A DNA stretch of 64,000 bases from Mytilus galloprovincialis. Taxonomy: Eukaryota > Mollusca > Bivalvia > Mytilida > Mytilidae. Positions 10,440 to 22,721 of the stretch are shown here, piece by piece. The position numbers were made by a program, and so were the translations under genes. The stretch lies in contig NC_134846.1 in NCBI RefSeq assembly GCF_965363235.1, positions 32,126,218 to 32,190,217 of the forward strand, read 5' to 3'. Under the pieces are notes generated by a model. The model was not told the origin of the DNA, searched no databases, and saw nothing but the letters and a program-made list of their open reading frames with translations. Numbering within the stretch: position 1 is the stretch's first letter; each line of letters opens with the position of its first letter.

Positions 10440-11650
10440 AAGAGGACTAATTGGTGCTTGCACCAACGTTTTGGGCCGGAAATATGGAGGTTTTTGTGTA
10501 AAAAAGTGCAAAAAATTATGTGAATTATTAAGGGATTAATATAAGTTGCAATAACTTGTTTCCCAATCCACTACATGTATAGATAAATAGGTTTAAACTA
10601 GATAGATGGAATTTAATAACTTTGTGATGGACAGATGAAACACTATATCCCTTCCCCAACTTAGTTTGACAAAAGATATAAAAATCTTACAGTAAACACA
10701 TATCAAATTATTCCTCTCAGTAAAGGTTGATGTAGTTTTGTATGATATATTTAACCATGAATTCTGCTCAAACCGATGCGAAGGGTCAACTTGAAGTTAC
10801 TGAAATTTGCTCAAACCGATTTGAGGGGTCCACTTGATCTTATAATTGCTACTAGTTATGAGAAATATTGATCATTGTTGAATGCATCATGGTGACTTGA
10901 AGAAGAAGGATAACAATAAAACATTCCATATTTGGGTTTTACCATGTATTGACATTAATATTGTCTCATGTACGTTTACTCCATATCCCTTCATATTTTC
11001 ATTGAGTATACGACAGACTAAAAAACTGCTTTATACTACAACTAAAAATCTTCAGACAGTATAGCAAAGTATTATCTTCATATCAACTGACAAATCCTTA
11101 ACCTAACAATTTCATTTCAATCTTTTTGATCACAGTAAAATTGCGAAGTATTAACAAACACCAAGTGAATATTTGAGAGGTTCAAAATCACTTTTAGTTA
11201 CTGAAACATGTTACCTATAAAAACTCCCGAGATCGTTTACGTTGAAAGTAAAGATATCCTTATTATTTATATTTTTCTAGAATATAAAAAAACTATTTTG
11301 AGAAAATAACGCAAACTATTAATCATTTCCCATGTTCCGATGACGAGTTGTTGTGAGAACATCGTAACTTATTTACATTTCTAAAAATAACCTGGTTTAG
11401 GAAACCCCAAAATACGGGTCACGTATTCTGTGCATAATAAAACAATGAACATTAATTGTTTTAAATATTTTGCATCTTATTCTTATATGAAAATTAATAA
11501 AAATAAAATGTATTTATTTCAATTACCTAAAATCTTTTATTTTCATATACCGCAGAAAATAACAATGTAGATCCACAGAAACTCATGTAACAATCTCAAA
11601 CCGATATCATATAATGGACCGGCATAGTGCATTTTTAATAAGTTTGCAAA
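10440..11650. other. Extra 1.2 kb in the upstream flank of the orphan cassette
   Basis: Sequence just upstream of the orphan transmembrane exon (10265-10430) matches the equivalent part of receptor B (24970-25120), and homology resumes at about 11650 (TATCGATGGTACGCATTTCTTATG, also at 25190 and 37750). The stretch between has no counterpart in B, so it looks like an insertion. I recognise no element in it. Confidence 0.5.
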
Positions 11651-11992
11651 AGTGAGCTTATCTCATAAAGAAATATATCGATGGTACGCATTTCTTATGT
11701 AACAACAACAATTCAATGTAACCCTCTTCATCATTGTTTGTACATACAACGTCCTTTTTCACTCTTTTGGCTAATCATAGTTGTCTCATTTGTAGCGAAA
11801 CCCTCAAGGTTAAACCACGTCTCTTTATTATTCTATATTTTAAACGTTATTATTTATCGCACATGTTTTTTTTTGTTCACATACAAAATCGTAAGTATGA
11901 CACATAGAAGAACACAAGTCTGCAATACATTCAGTAGTTCTCGTTTGTTGATGTGGTTCATAAGTGTTTGTCGTTTCTCGTTATATATATAG

Positions 11993-12195
11993 ATTAGACC
12001 GTTGGGTTTCCCGTTTGAATGGTTTCACAAATGTCTTTTTGTGAGTGACCCTTTATAGCTTACTGTTTGGTGTGAGCTAGGGCTCTGTGCAGAAGACCGT
12101 TCTTTGACCTATAATGGCTGACTTTACAAATGTTGACTTGGATTTAGAGTTGTCTCATTGCCACTCATACCACATCGTCTTATATCTATTAATAT
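11993..12195 (+). repeat. Mussel interspersed repeat, family 2, copy
   Basis: Runs from TTAGACCGTTGGGTTTCCCG to a CTCATACCACATCGTCTTAT end. Related copies are at 13630-13815, 15990-16325, 33750-34110 and 63765 to the right edge. Confidence 0.6.
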
Positions 12196-12284
12196 TATAA
12201 TAATTGAACAACAGTCTGTCGGAGTATGATAACCGGCATCTTATATCTAGTTTGAAAACAAATAAAATTCCAAGCAATAAAGTT

Positions 12285-12790
12285 GAGAATGGAAATGGGG
12301 AATGTGTCTAAGAGACAACAACCCGACTAAAATGCAGAAGACAGCAGAAAGCTACCAATTTATCTTCCACGCAACGAGAAAATCCCGAACCCGGAGGCTT
12401 GCTCCAGCTGTCCCCTAAACAAAAATGTGTACTAGTTCAGTGATAATAGACGTCATACTATAAACACCGAAATATATAAATGAACTAAATTTAAAAATAA
12501 AGGCCATCGGCTCCTGACTTGGGACAGGCGCAAAAATGCGGCGGGGTTAAACATTTATGAGATCTCAACCCTCCCCCTATATCTCTAGACAATGTAGAAA
12601 AATAAACACACAACAATACGCAAAGTAAAACTGAGTTTAAAATAAGTCTGAGTCCGATGACAGAATAGGTAACAAAAGAAACTAAACAAAATAACAATGA
12701 TACATAAGTTAAAAAAGGACTTCTAGCAGTTACTGACATGCCAGATCCAGAACTCAATTAAACTGATTGACAGATAATGCCTTCATTATA
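12285..12790 (+). repeat. Mussel interspersed repeat, family 1, longest copy
   Basis: Begins with GGAAATGGGGAATGTGTC and extends past the GAGATCTCAACCCTCC point where other copies here stop, to the stretch around GACATGCCAGATCCAGAAC. It is the fullest copy of family 1 in the window. Confidence 0.7.
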
Positions 12791-13404
12791 CGCATTGTTA
12801 TATGAATATCAAGCACACAATATACCAAAATACCAAATATAATTTTGGGATAGATAAACATTCGTATGAAAATAATCTCGAATTCGTATTGGAAATCCAA
12901 TCTTGCATTCATATTGGCAATTGAATGTTACATTAGAATTGGCAATTCAATTTTGCCATCGTATAAATTTGCAATTTAACCATCATTTATGATAGACATA
13001 CTACATATTTCAAATCCAGTTATCTCCCGTTCATCAGATAATAATACACTATCTTTTGACTACCTGTCCGTGAGTAAAAAAACATGTATTTCACTTCTAC
13101 GGACGTATATTATGCACAAAATAAAATCGTAAGTACTGCTGCAATGGATGTTTTCTTCTAGTATTGTATATTGAATGATAAAAAAATGTTAGACATGGAC
13201 AGTCAACATTATTGTTTTAGAACCGACAAAGAAGCAGCAATGATTTGGCATACTATTTTACATTACAAAATCTTATTTGCTTTTTTATATATTGATAAGA
13301 TGCATGTTGTCTGCTTTCTTTTTACGTATTGTAAACCCACTCTCTATATTATGCTTTAATTTGTTTAATTAGAGAGGGACCAAGTCTTATATATGACTTT
13401 GCGG

Positions 13405-13562
13405 TAGCAGGGGCGGATAAAGCCATTTAAAAAAGGGGGGTGGTCCTTACCCAGGATAAGGGGGGGGGGGGGTTCAACCACATGTCCCATTCCCAATCCA
13501 AATGCATTGATCGTCCAGAAAAGGGGGGTTCCAACCTCCGGACCCCCTGGATCCGCCACTGA
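13405..13562. mobile_element. Short MITE with GGCGGAT inverted ends
   Basis: Left end AGGGGCGGATAAAGCC and right end GGATCCGCCACTG are inverted matches. The middle holds long G runs (12 in a row near 13461) and a GGGGGGTT/AACC pair. About 155 bp long, non-coding, of a kind common in bivalve genomes as far as I recall. Confidence 0.6.
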
Positions 13563-13629
13563 GTAGTTTTATAAGCGGATAGAGTAGTTTTAAAAGCCAG
13601 TTTTCTGTAATTTCTTTAAAATGAACATA

Positions 13630-13815
13630 AATTAGGTCGTTGGTTTTCTAGTTTGAATTGTTTTGCATTTGTCATTTCGGGGTCTTTTATAGCTGATTAT
13701 GTGGTATATGCTTTGCATATTGTTGCAGGACGTACTGTAACCTTTAGTTGATAATGTATGTGTCTCTTGTGGAGAGTTGTCTCATTGGCATTCAGACCGC
13801 ATCAGGTATAAAAAA
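13630..13815 (+). repeat. Mussel interspersed repeat, family 2, copy
   Basis: TTAGGTCGTTGGTTTTCTAG start and GGCATTCAGACCGCATCAGG end, collinear with 11993-12195 and 33900-34110. Confidence 0.6.
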
Positions 13816-15985
13816 CACAATTGAATGTAGTTTGTAAAATGATATTCGATCATTTTGTAATGTTATAATTTTGACTTTTATTTAGATAAATAATTGTAGG
13901 AAATGAAAGGTTAAAAAATCGTTAAACTTTACTATGTTTGTCCTTGAACCACCAACGATTATAATTTCCTGTTGTTTTATAAGTTAAACATTTTTTTATA
14001 TATATATTTTCTTAATCCTACTCATACTTGTTCTATACTTCCTTTAATCTTGAATTAATTGTGAAGGATAAAACCACAACATATATTTATACATATCATA
14101 TTTACAAACAGTGTCTATCAAATTTAGTATTAAAAACGCCAACTCAAATTGATGATTAATAAACTGACTTTCTGATTTAAAAGGTATAGATAAAACATAG
14201 TGCATTATGTTTATTGTTGCTGTTAACTTTGCACTATAGATTTATATAGCACGTCTCTCTTCGATGAGTCCTCTTCTGTCAATACCTAGGCATGGAGGAA
14301 AAAAATGCTATTAAAAGAACTAAAACCTTATGGTGTAAACGAGTAAATAATACACCTAGAGGACAGCATATAAGTAGCTTTCAACAACTGACAGATATCT
14401 ACATGATACGTTATTTCTAAATCGTCCCAAATATATATAAAAATAAGGAATAATTATATTTTTTAACAGGTTAAAACACAATACGCAAAATGATATAACA
14501 ATTTAGGAGAAAGTTAAAAGATTTAAAAGTGTATTTTTAACATTTGTCATTTAAAGTGCACCCTCCTTCGGTCAGGAATGATTAACCGAGCCGTGCAGAT
14601 TTAGTGACAAACACTAATTTTCTTGTTCAATAACTATAACAAAGATTTGGACAGGCTCTGGAGAGTAAATTATATTAAGTAAAAATAATAACCCAAATTA
14701 CAATTGATTGATCGTGTTATCACGCAAATTTAGGTGAACGAAGGGTGCCAGCTCCCTAGCTCTTATGGATCTACATTTATAAGGGAATCAAAACTTTAAA
14801 CCTGCTCCACTCCAAAACTAGTATAGTTGGGACCCCTGTAATCCCTTTTCAAATCCTTTATCTGCAGCCGGGTTTATACTCATTCACAACTGTATTAAGG
14901 CGATGAAATTGTTACAAACAAATATAGATATTATATGAATTACTAGCGTAAAGAAATCTGGTAAGGGAGGCATTTTTATTAGCATAGAACTAGAAAAGAC
15001 ACCAATTAACGTATTTTGAATCAACAGGAGGATCCTTTTACCTTTATTTTGAAGTTCACACATCCGTCATCAAAACATGGTCTACGAGAAGGCTTTTCGT
15101 ATCGTAAATGTACTGATTTACATCTTTGTTCTATCTGGATACAATCAATTTTACAAATACGCAAAGAAAATATGTGATATGCTCAGACCGTATGTTATTC
15201 TCATCGGCATTTTCATAAGTATCAAACTATACAATCTAATGTACAAGACATTTGCTTTTGGAGTATACAATGCATGTTGATTTAACATGGATAGATTGAA
15301 AAAAAAAATTGTGTACGATTGTAAATCAGAAACATTCCATCAGACACCAAATGACGAGGATGTAAGCAAATATAGGTCTCGATACGGCCTTTAACAATGA
15401 GGAACACCAATGTCATATACAAATCTATAATAACAAGCCGAAAATGACAAATCGAAAAACATATCAAATACATGAAACCAACGACCTTTTTATCTATGCA
15501 TAAAACAGTAAAAGAAAAAAGTCAAACAAATATGATATGCAGCTTCAAACGACAACCATTCACTTTGAAAAACATCGGACAGTGGTCATAAAACACAATA
15601 CGAGACCAAACTGGAAACATAAGTAGATAAGGGTTTCACTAACCAGATCGCAACAAAACACTGAAGACACAAAGTATTGATCTACGTGAGAACTAGCGGT
15701 TACTGAAAGCTAGTCCAAAGCTAATTACAACTATTAAATTATAATACTTTCATGCTCCAAATTAAAATTAATTGAAAAAAAATTAGTTGTTTTTTTTTGG
15801 TTTTATAATGGTTTTCAGTTTGCACATGTTGTATGCGTTGAGGAAATGGACTACTCAGAGATAACTACTCTCATAAGGCAGACCGATGTCGATTATGACC
15901 TGATTCACCTCGCCATGAGTTAGGTTCAAACGTACAACATCAGAGTGGCTAGCTATTGATCAATGTGAGTGAATTACTAGTACTT
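13816..15985. other. Intergenic stretch, no gene recognised
   Basis: AT-rich sequence with small open frames of 60-67 codons only. One at 15077-15280 encodes a hydrophobic peptide but has no family signature, splice context or repeat support. I call nothing here. Confidence 0.5.
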
Positions 15986-15989
15986 TATT

Positions 15990-16325
15990 TTAACCCCGCC
16001 ACATTCTTTATTTGCCTGTCCAAAGCAAGGAGCTTGTAGCTAAGCGGTTGTCTTTGGTTCATATTTGTCATTAAACTCATCATAGATACCAGTATAGACA
16101 TTTTATATATTTGTTTTTCGTAAACTGTTGTGTTCAAAATTAGGCAGTTAGTTTCTGAATTTAATTATTTTATATTTTCATGTCAGGGCCTTTTACAACC
16201 GATCTTACGGTATGGGTTTTCTCATTGTAGGAGTCTTACGATTGTCTATAATTGCTTACATCCACTTCATTTAAACTTTATTGGATAGTTGGTAGTTGTA
16301 CCACTTCTCCTTACTTTAATACGTA
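15990..16325 (+). repeat. Mussel interspersed repeat, family 2, diverged copy
   Basis: Contains TAACCCCGCCACATTC and the later TTAGGCAGTTAGTTTCTG segment in the order seen at 33810-34110. Confidence 0.5.
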
Positions 16326-16539
16326 GACTTCTCGGCCATCGTGGACCTACGATGTACATGTATTCTACATGAAAGTCTGATCCAATTTAACTACTTGAAG
16401 CACTATTCATTTTTTAAACGTTTGTAAACTACTAGACTAAGTATCATTCAATAATACAAAATGTCTAAGAGAACATAATTATTCATACACGATCAATTGA
16501 TTTGATATGGGGGATAGTCTTAAGTTATGATAACTTTTT

Positions 16540-17828
16540 AGCTCACCTGGCCCAAAGGGCCAAGTGAGCTTTCCCCATCACTTGGCGTCCGTCGTCCGTC
16601 GTCGTTAACTTTTACAAAAATCTTCTCTTCTGAAACTACTGTGCCAAATTTAACCAAACTTGGCCACAATCATCACTAGGGTATCTAGTTTAAAACATGT
16701 TTCCGGTGACCCTGCCAACCAACCAAGATGGCCGCCATGGCTAAAAATAGAACATAGAGGTAAAATGTAGATTCTGGCTTATAACTCTGAAACCATAGGA
16801 TTTAGAGCAAATCTGACACGGTCTAAAATTGTGTATCAGGTCAAGATCTATTTGCCCTGAAATTTTCAGATGAATCGGACAACCGGTTGTTGGGTTGCTG
16901 CCCCTGAATTGGTAATTTTAAGGAAATTTTGCCGTTTTTGGTTATTATCTTGAATATCATTATAGATAGAGATAAACTGTAAACAGCAATAATGTTCAGC
17001 AAAGTAAGATCGACAAATAATTCAATATGACCAAAATGGTCAATTGATCCCTTAAGGAGTTATTGCCCTTTATAGTAATTTTTTACCAATTTTTCGTAAA
17101 TTTTTGTAACCTTTTACAAAAATCTTCTCTTCTAAAACTATTGGGGCAAATTTAACCAAACTTAGCCACAATCATTATTAGCGTATCTTGTTTAAAAATT
17201 GTGTGCGGTGACCAAGCAAACCAAGCAAGATTGCCGCCATAGCTAAAAATAGAACATAGGAGTAAAATGTAAATTTTGGTTTATAACTCTGAAACCAAAG
17301 CATTTAGAGCAAATCTGACAAGGGCTTAAATTGTTTATCAAGTCAATATCTATCTGCCATGAAGTTTTCAGATGAATTGGACAGCTGATTGTTGGGTTTC
17401 TGCCCCCAATTGGTAATTTTTAAAGAAATTCTGCTGGTTTTGGTTATTATCTTGAATACTATTAAAGCTAGAGATAAACTGTAAACAGCAATAATGTTCA
17501 GCAAAGTAAGATCTAAAAATTAGTCAACATGACCAAAATGGTCAGTTGACCCCTTAAGGAGTTATTGCCCTTTAGAGTCAATTTTTAACAATTTTCATTA
17601 ATTTGGTAAATTTTTGTAAATTTTTACAAAATGTTTTCCTCTGTATCTAAAGGGCCAAGTTTATTATAGATAGAGAAAATTGTAAGTAGCAAATATGTTC
17701 AGTATAGTAAGATCTACAAATACATCAACATCACCAAAACACAATTTTGTCATGAATCCATCTGTGTCCTTTGTTTAATATGCACATAGACCAATGTGAG
17801 CGACAAGGGCTCTTTAGAGCCTCTAGTT
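16540..17828 (+). mobile_element. Interspersed element with terminal hairpin and 2.4 tandem 500-bp units
   Basis: Starts with a perfect-looking hairpin, AGCTCACCTGGCCC then AAAGGGCCAAGTGAGCT (16540-16570), and ends near GTGAGCGACAAGGGCTC (17800). Between them a unit of about 500 bp is repeated: TTTACAAAAATCTTCTCTTC at 16611 and again at 17113, with a truncated third copy from about 17617. The units are clearly related but diverged. I remember the AGCTCACCTGGCCC end as abundant in bivalves; the class is unknown to me. No intact coding frame is seen. Confidence 0.7.
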
Positions 17829-18304
17829 ATTTATTGTTAGATTTATTCATTCTGTAAACTTTTAGGTATACAAGGAAAAGCCATGATAGATCTTTACTTG
17901 TTTGCTTCATGTACTAGGCGTAATCAACAACAAAATAGTATAAGGTACAAAACAGAATGAGGAAGTAACAGGGGTTATTAAGTGGTAATTTAATATATTA
18001 ATAAGTGTTAAATGAATATCAAATTGCCAGAACAAAAATATTATCAAAATTAAAATCTGTTTATACTATTCCCCTCAAAGTACCGCATGGTTTAAAGTTT
18101 TTGTATTTTGATTTAATGTAAGGATTTTGACATTAAATTAGTGTCATACATTATTTCTCTTATTGACAAATACTAATATATCTATAATAAATCTTTATAA
18201 AAAAAAAAGATTAGTGAGGGTAGTTTTAAGTATTTACCTTGTAGAAACCAATATTGAGAACAAAACATCGTACGTTCCATCGTCAGACTTGTGACTGTAT
18301 ATAA

Positions 18305-18560
18305 AAAATAAAATTAAAAAAATACTGAACTCCGAGGAAAATTCAAAAAGGAAAGTCCCTAATCAATTGGCAAAATCAAAAGCTCAAAAACATCAAACGA
18401 ATAAAAAACAAATGTCATGTCCCTTACTTGGTACAGACATTTTCTTTTGTAGAAGACAGTGGAATAAGTATGGGTTTAAAGGTAGCTAAACCTCTCACTT
18501 GTATGACAGATGCATCACATTACAATATATTGACAACTATATGTGGACAAAACTAACAGA
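18305..18560 (+). repeat. Mussel interspersed repeat, family 3, copy 1
   Basis: Family defined by CTGAACTCCGAGGAAAATTC, then GGAAAGTCCCTAATC, CTTGGTACAGACATTTTC and AAACCTCTCACTTGTATGAC in this order. Other copies: 23745-24010, 38275-38520, 59135-59430 (minus), and fragments at 22495-22640, 27890-28015 and 55925-56130. Confidence 0.65.
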
Positions 18561-18699
18561 CATAATAGGTAAAAATGTAAATACTAGGGGTGTGGCTGTC
18601 GACATTGTTAAATTGTTATCATTTAGGGTTTCTCTGTGTTTATTGATAATCAATTTTGTTTTCCATAAGATACAATAAGATACAATACTCCAGAGACTG

Positions 18700-19094
18700 A
18701 AACGCAACTACTATTATAGTATAGGTAAATTTTGAAAAGCACAGAGATTAAATATAACTGTCAAAAAGTACTTTAAGTACAGCAAAGAACAAGGAAGTAG
18801 ATATAGTTTTTATGAGTACCTTAACATTTTCATGTGTTTTTATTATGTCTGTTAGTTTTATTGATGAAAACTTAATGGTAGTAACAGCCATATTATTATC
18901 ATTGTTATATTTTACACGCTGCTTCTCAATATGCCATCTGGTTTAATGTGTTTGTGTACTGTTACCGGGGTTCAAATTATCCTGTTTTAGATTTATTATT
19001 ATCTTAATTATATGAATTTAATGGTGTTCCGGGTGTTGGAACATTTTTTTTTAATGTCTGGGTGAGCACCTTCCAAATATTAAAAGTGACATAT
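18700..19094. other. Intergenic, nothing recognised
   Basis: AT-rich sequence without gene or repeat signatures that I can name. Confidence 0.4.
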
Positions 19095-19453
19095 ATATAG
19101 ATCAGCGAAATTCACCTGAGTTATCATAATATCATTCATTACTATGCCAAAATATGAAAAATGAAAATACGTTAGAACTTTTTATTACTAGGTAATGTTA
19201 TTGAACTAAGTGATCATGATTCATTCCTGTTTATTCAAAACAAAGGTTGGATGATGTTTGTATTTATTCATGTGATGTTAAAATTTTTGTTCTGTACACT
19301 TTACTATTTTGGACATTGTTTTCAATGAACATACAACTGCCAGGTGTGCATTATTTTAACTAGACTTAAGGAATTGTTGAACCTCATATATGTATTTGCT
19401 AAATACAAGCTGAATAACATTGACGCTGACATATACCGCTGTTCAAACTCATA
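19095..19453 (-). other. Displaced 3' flank of receptor B
   Basis: Collinear with 7830-8180, which lies directly behind the orphan tail exon. Its right end (GCTGTTCAAACTC) matches the base positions just after the orphan stop. In receptor B this flank is separated from the stop codon at 22722 by some 3.26 kb of inserted repeats. It carries AATAAA on the minus strand at 19263-19268 and 19181-19186, possible original poly(A) signals. Confidence 0.65.
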
Positions 19454-19584
19454 TAACCTCATTGGTTGATATCTTTGGCGGAAGTACATGTGATACATCC
19501 TCATTCTTTCAATATCCAAGCTGTGGGAAGGTCGTGCTCCACGTGTTGTCGGCAAAGTAACTATATTCTTTAACTTTTACTTAC

Positions 19585-19915
19585 ATTTGCCTTGGTGGCA
19601 ATATAGCCTTGGTGGCTTTAAGACCTTGGTGGTCATTTATATATGCCTTGGTGGCAAAAGACCTAGGTGGTCATTTATATATGCCTTGGTGGCAATAGAC
19701 CTAGGTGGTCATTTTTATGATTTTTTACATTTGCCTTGATGGCAACAATGAATTAAAAATACTAGCCTTGGGGGCGTCAAGACCTTGGTGGTCATTTATA
19801 TTCGCCTTGGCGGCTTCTTGATAGAACTAGATGGTAATGTTTGACCTTGGTGGCAAAATGTTTTGGGATTTAGATCTTGGGTAGTTATTATCAACCCAGG
19901 TGGTCAGATATTTGT
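19585..19915 (+). repeat. Degenerate minisatellite with CCTTGGTGGC
   Basis: About a dozen copies of (G)CCTTGGTGGC or GACCTAGGTGGTC variants, spaced by ATTTATATAT-like linkers; the most regular period is about 40 bp around 19620-19700. It lies inside the first A...B unit. Confidence 0.7.
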
Positions 19916-21484
19916 TATGCCGTGCGCCGGTTAAACGCAGGGCAAAGTGCTATCGCTATATAAAATATATGTGGAAGTGGGGGCTCTGGCCATTTTGGAA
20001 AATTGTAGTTGAAAGGAGAATAATAAATTGTTTATAGGGTAAATAGTTTCTTTTGTTACTTTTGACTGTGTTGTGGACTTTTCATTTTATTTTTACATCG
20101 TACATACTGATAGAAATGCTATGAAAAGACTTTGTTAGAAAAAAATAGAATTATTGAGAAAGTGGAATAATTTGGTGTGACATGTCACTTGATATTCATC
20201 TTTTTTATCGGAGTGATGTGTATTGAATTATAAGGTGTCTTCGTCGAGGTTCGCGTTTAGCGGTCTGTTTGATTGTACATAGAATTGAATAGAATGTTTT
20301 TGTTTTCAGATGGTGTTACATGTACCTACAGCTTTGACAGGGTGACGAATGAAGGAGAAGTTATATGACATTGCACGATGATTCATGTCAATGAGTTCGA
20401 ACAACCTTTTAAAAGGAAAGGATTTTTTCTAATCAGAATATGGTGAGAACAAATTGCAAATGAAGTAATGTTTTGATTTCTGAAAATAGGAAAATAATGA
20501 ATGGGGAAAATATTGATACTACACTAAATTATGTAGGTCTGTGTTGAGAAAGGCAGAAGATGCTAATATGGCACGGTACTAAAAAAAAAAAAAAAATCTG
20601 TGAAGGTAGCAGCTTTATGTTCAAATGAACCTATTTAAAAGTATTAATGCTAATAATTTTTCCGTAATTTCCTGATGTTTTCTATTGGATGTGTATTTAA
20701 TTTCATTGATGTGTTGAAATATGTCACAAAAATCTTTTTGTCATGGGAGATTAAATAATGGTTGCAATATTTTTGTTTTGTTTTGTTTTATCTAAATTAA
20801 TAAATAAATATAATGTTGAATGATTTTGTATACTAGTACAAATGTATACTTAAATTTTATGTATGGTTAAATTTTTTAATTTAAATTTCTTTGTCTACAG
20901 TTCGAGGGACACTGATTCCCTAGTGGTTTTCCATGTGGATTGTAGGCAAAGGGATTATTTCCTTTTCAAAGTGTGACTAATGCTGTCTTTAGTACAAATA
21001 AACAATTTGTTATTGGTTAATATATTTTCAGCAGACATGTGAAGAATCGAGTGGAAATACAATTGTCAATGTTCCTGATTATGAAGTAAAGAGTGTGTTT
21101 GATTCAACAACAGTAAAGAAAGAGACAAGCCAGCATAGTTTACACTTGGAGGTTAAGTCCCTTTGCTTACAAGCTTTCCACATGCTGAAGATGTTATTAG
21201 AATAATGACAATGTTCATTTTGATATGAATTCATTGCCTTAACTCAACTTTTAAAAGTCCGTATGTGGTCAAATTCATGAGAATTTATTGAATTATGAAC
21301 GATTTATAAAGAACTGTTTACATGCATCTTTAAGTGTTTAGAAGTGTTTTAAAGTAATTTTAAAAGGAATAATATTTAATAAAAGTGTTGAATTTGTTTT
21401 GAGTATTGGGAATACTATTCCTTAAGGGAAATCCTTGCTAGTGGTGTATTTTGAGATTGTCCTGCAAATATGCTGTATGGACTA

Positions 21485-21622
21485 TAGAGTTTTCTATGCC
21501 CATAACTTAACATGAACTGGATGCAAGATTATATCAATCACTGAGGATATGTGTATAACCTCATTGGTTGATATCTTTGGCGGAAGTACATGTGATACAT
21601 CCTCATTCTTTCAATATCCAAG
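21485..21622. repeat. B-A junction inside the composite insertion
   Basis: Block B (71 bp) ends at 21555 and block A (69 bp) begins at 21554, sharing TA. Elsewhere A stands at the start (19452) and B near the end (22211), so this is a head-to-tail junction of two units. Confidence 0.65.
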
Positions 21623-22211
21623 TGGTGGTTGGTTTAAGGGCTATGTTTGGTCAGGCAATACATATTGCCTGTTTGGGTTGATGAGGTTCTTGATAAGTTC
21701 CCCCCTCTCCCACCCATAAGTACCAAAATGTGGATATGTTTTTAGATCTATATTTCAATATTGGTATTACATGTATGCATTTTGGGTTGATGAGCACGAG
21801 ACAACATTAGAAAAACATGACCATTACCATGGGATCATGTTGACAAAACAAACCTTCGCTTTATCGATTTTCAAGGGAAAGGTCAATTAGGGCAAGTGTA
21901 TTGGCATGTTTGTGTTTGCTTTTTCATTACAATGGTAAAAATAAGATTATATATCTTGGATGACAATAATGTTGATTATAATGCTTCATTTTATGAGCTC
22001 CAGAGTACTATAGTAGTTTTATAACTGAAAACCAACTGTGCAGTATATCCAGTGAGCTCTACTGCATTGCATTGTGCATGGAAGTCCACATTTTGGTTTC
22101 TGAAACGTTAAGATATTATCTTGTATTCGGTTCTTTCCTCTAGAGTTTTCTATGCCCATAACTTAACATGAACTGGATGCAAGATTATATCAATCACTGA
22201 GGATATGTGTA

Positions 22212-22700
22212 AATCCATGGACAAAAAACAAAATCGGGCTAACAAACCAAAACTGAGGGAAACGCACCAAACATAAGCGGAGAACAACGACACAACACTA
22301 CAATGTAACACACACAGAAACGGACCAAGCATCAGACAAAATCCCACGAGAATAACAAATATAACATCAAAACCAAATACATGAATTTGGGATAGACAAG
22401 TACCGTGACACGTCTTATCGCAATGTGAATTTACATTCAAAAATAAGAGAAAACAAACGACGCAACGTTAAAACGTAACACACACAGAAACGAACTATAA
22501 TACAACAATGGCCATATTCCTGACTTGGTACAGGACATTTTTAAAGTAAAAAATGGTGGGTTGAACCTGGTTTTGTGGCATGCCAAACCTCGCACTTTAA
22601 TGGCCATGTTAAATATAACATTGAAATGACAACATAATATTACAGGACTACAATACAAATAAATAGGAGAACGTATTAGACAAATTAAAGAAACACATGA
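22212..22700. repeat. Mussel repeats inside the insertion, including a family 3 fragment
   Basis: Two similar stretches with CGACACAACACTACAATG / CGACGCAACGTTAAAACG and ACACACAGAAACG, then a family 3 fragment (CTGACTTGGTACAGGAC) at about 22495-22640. Confidence 0.55.
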
Positions 22701-22721
22701 TTAATGGATAACAAATAAAAT

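Larger units (their letters stand above)
19454..22712. mobile_element. Composite insertion behind the receptor B stop codon
   Basis: The insertion is bounded by comparison with the orphan cassette, where stop codon and 3' flank are continuous. It begins with block A (19452-19520, with CTCATTGGTTGATATCTTTG), repeated at 21554-21622. Block B (with CATAACTTAACATGAACTGG) is at 21485-21555 and again at 22141-22211. So the content reads A...B directly joined to A...B, two head-to-tail units of 2.1 kb and 0.66 kb that share both ends but not the visible interiors. Units of other mussel repeats follow (22212-22712). I cannot assign the A...B units to a known class. Confidence 0.6.

Noticed and set aside
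15077-15280. Small membrane protein gene on the plus strand
   Set aside because: 67 hydrophobic residues in AT-rich DNA with no paralogue, signal or splice support.
10440-19094. Ectodomain exons for the orphan cassette
   Set aside because: I looked for the SUEL (CNGENxCLVDY, VTYQC), MAM (SLWYQ, SIAYRPC) and signal peptide patterns on the minus strand and found none.
19585-19915. CRISPR-like array
   Set aside because: Repeats are short, degenerate and without uniform spacers, and the genome is eukaryotic; it is a minisatellite.
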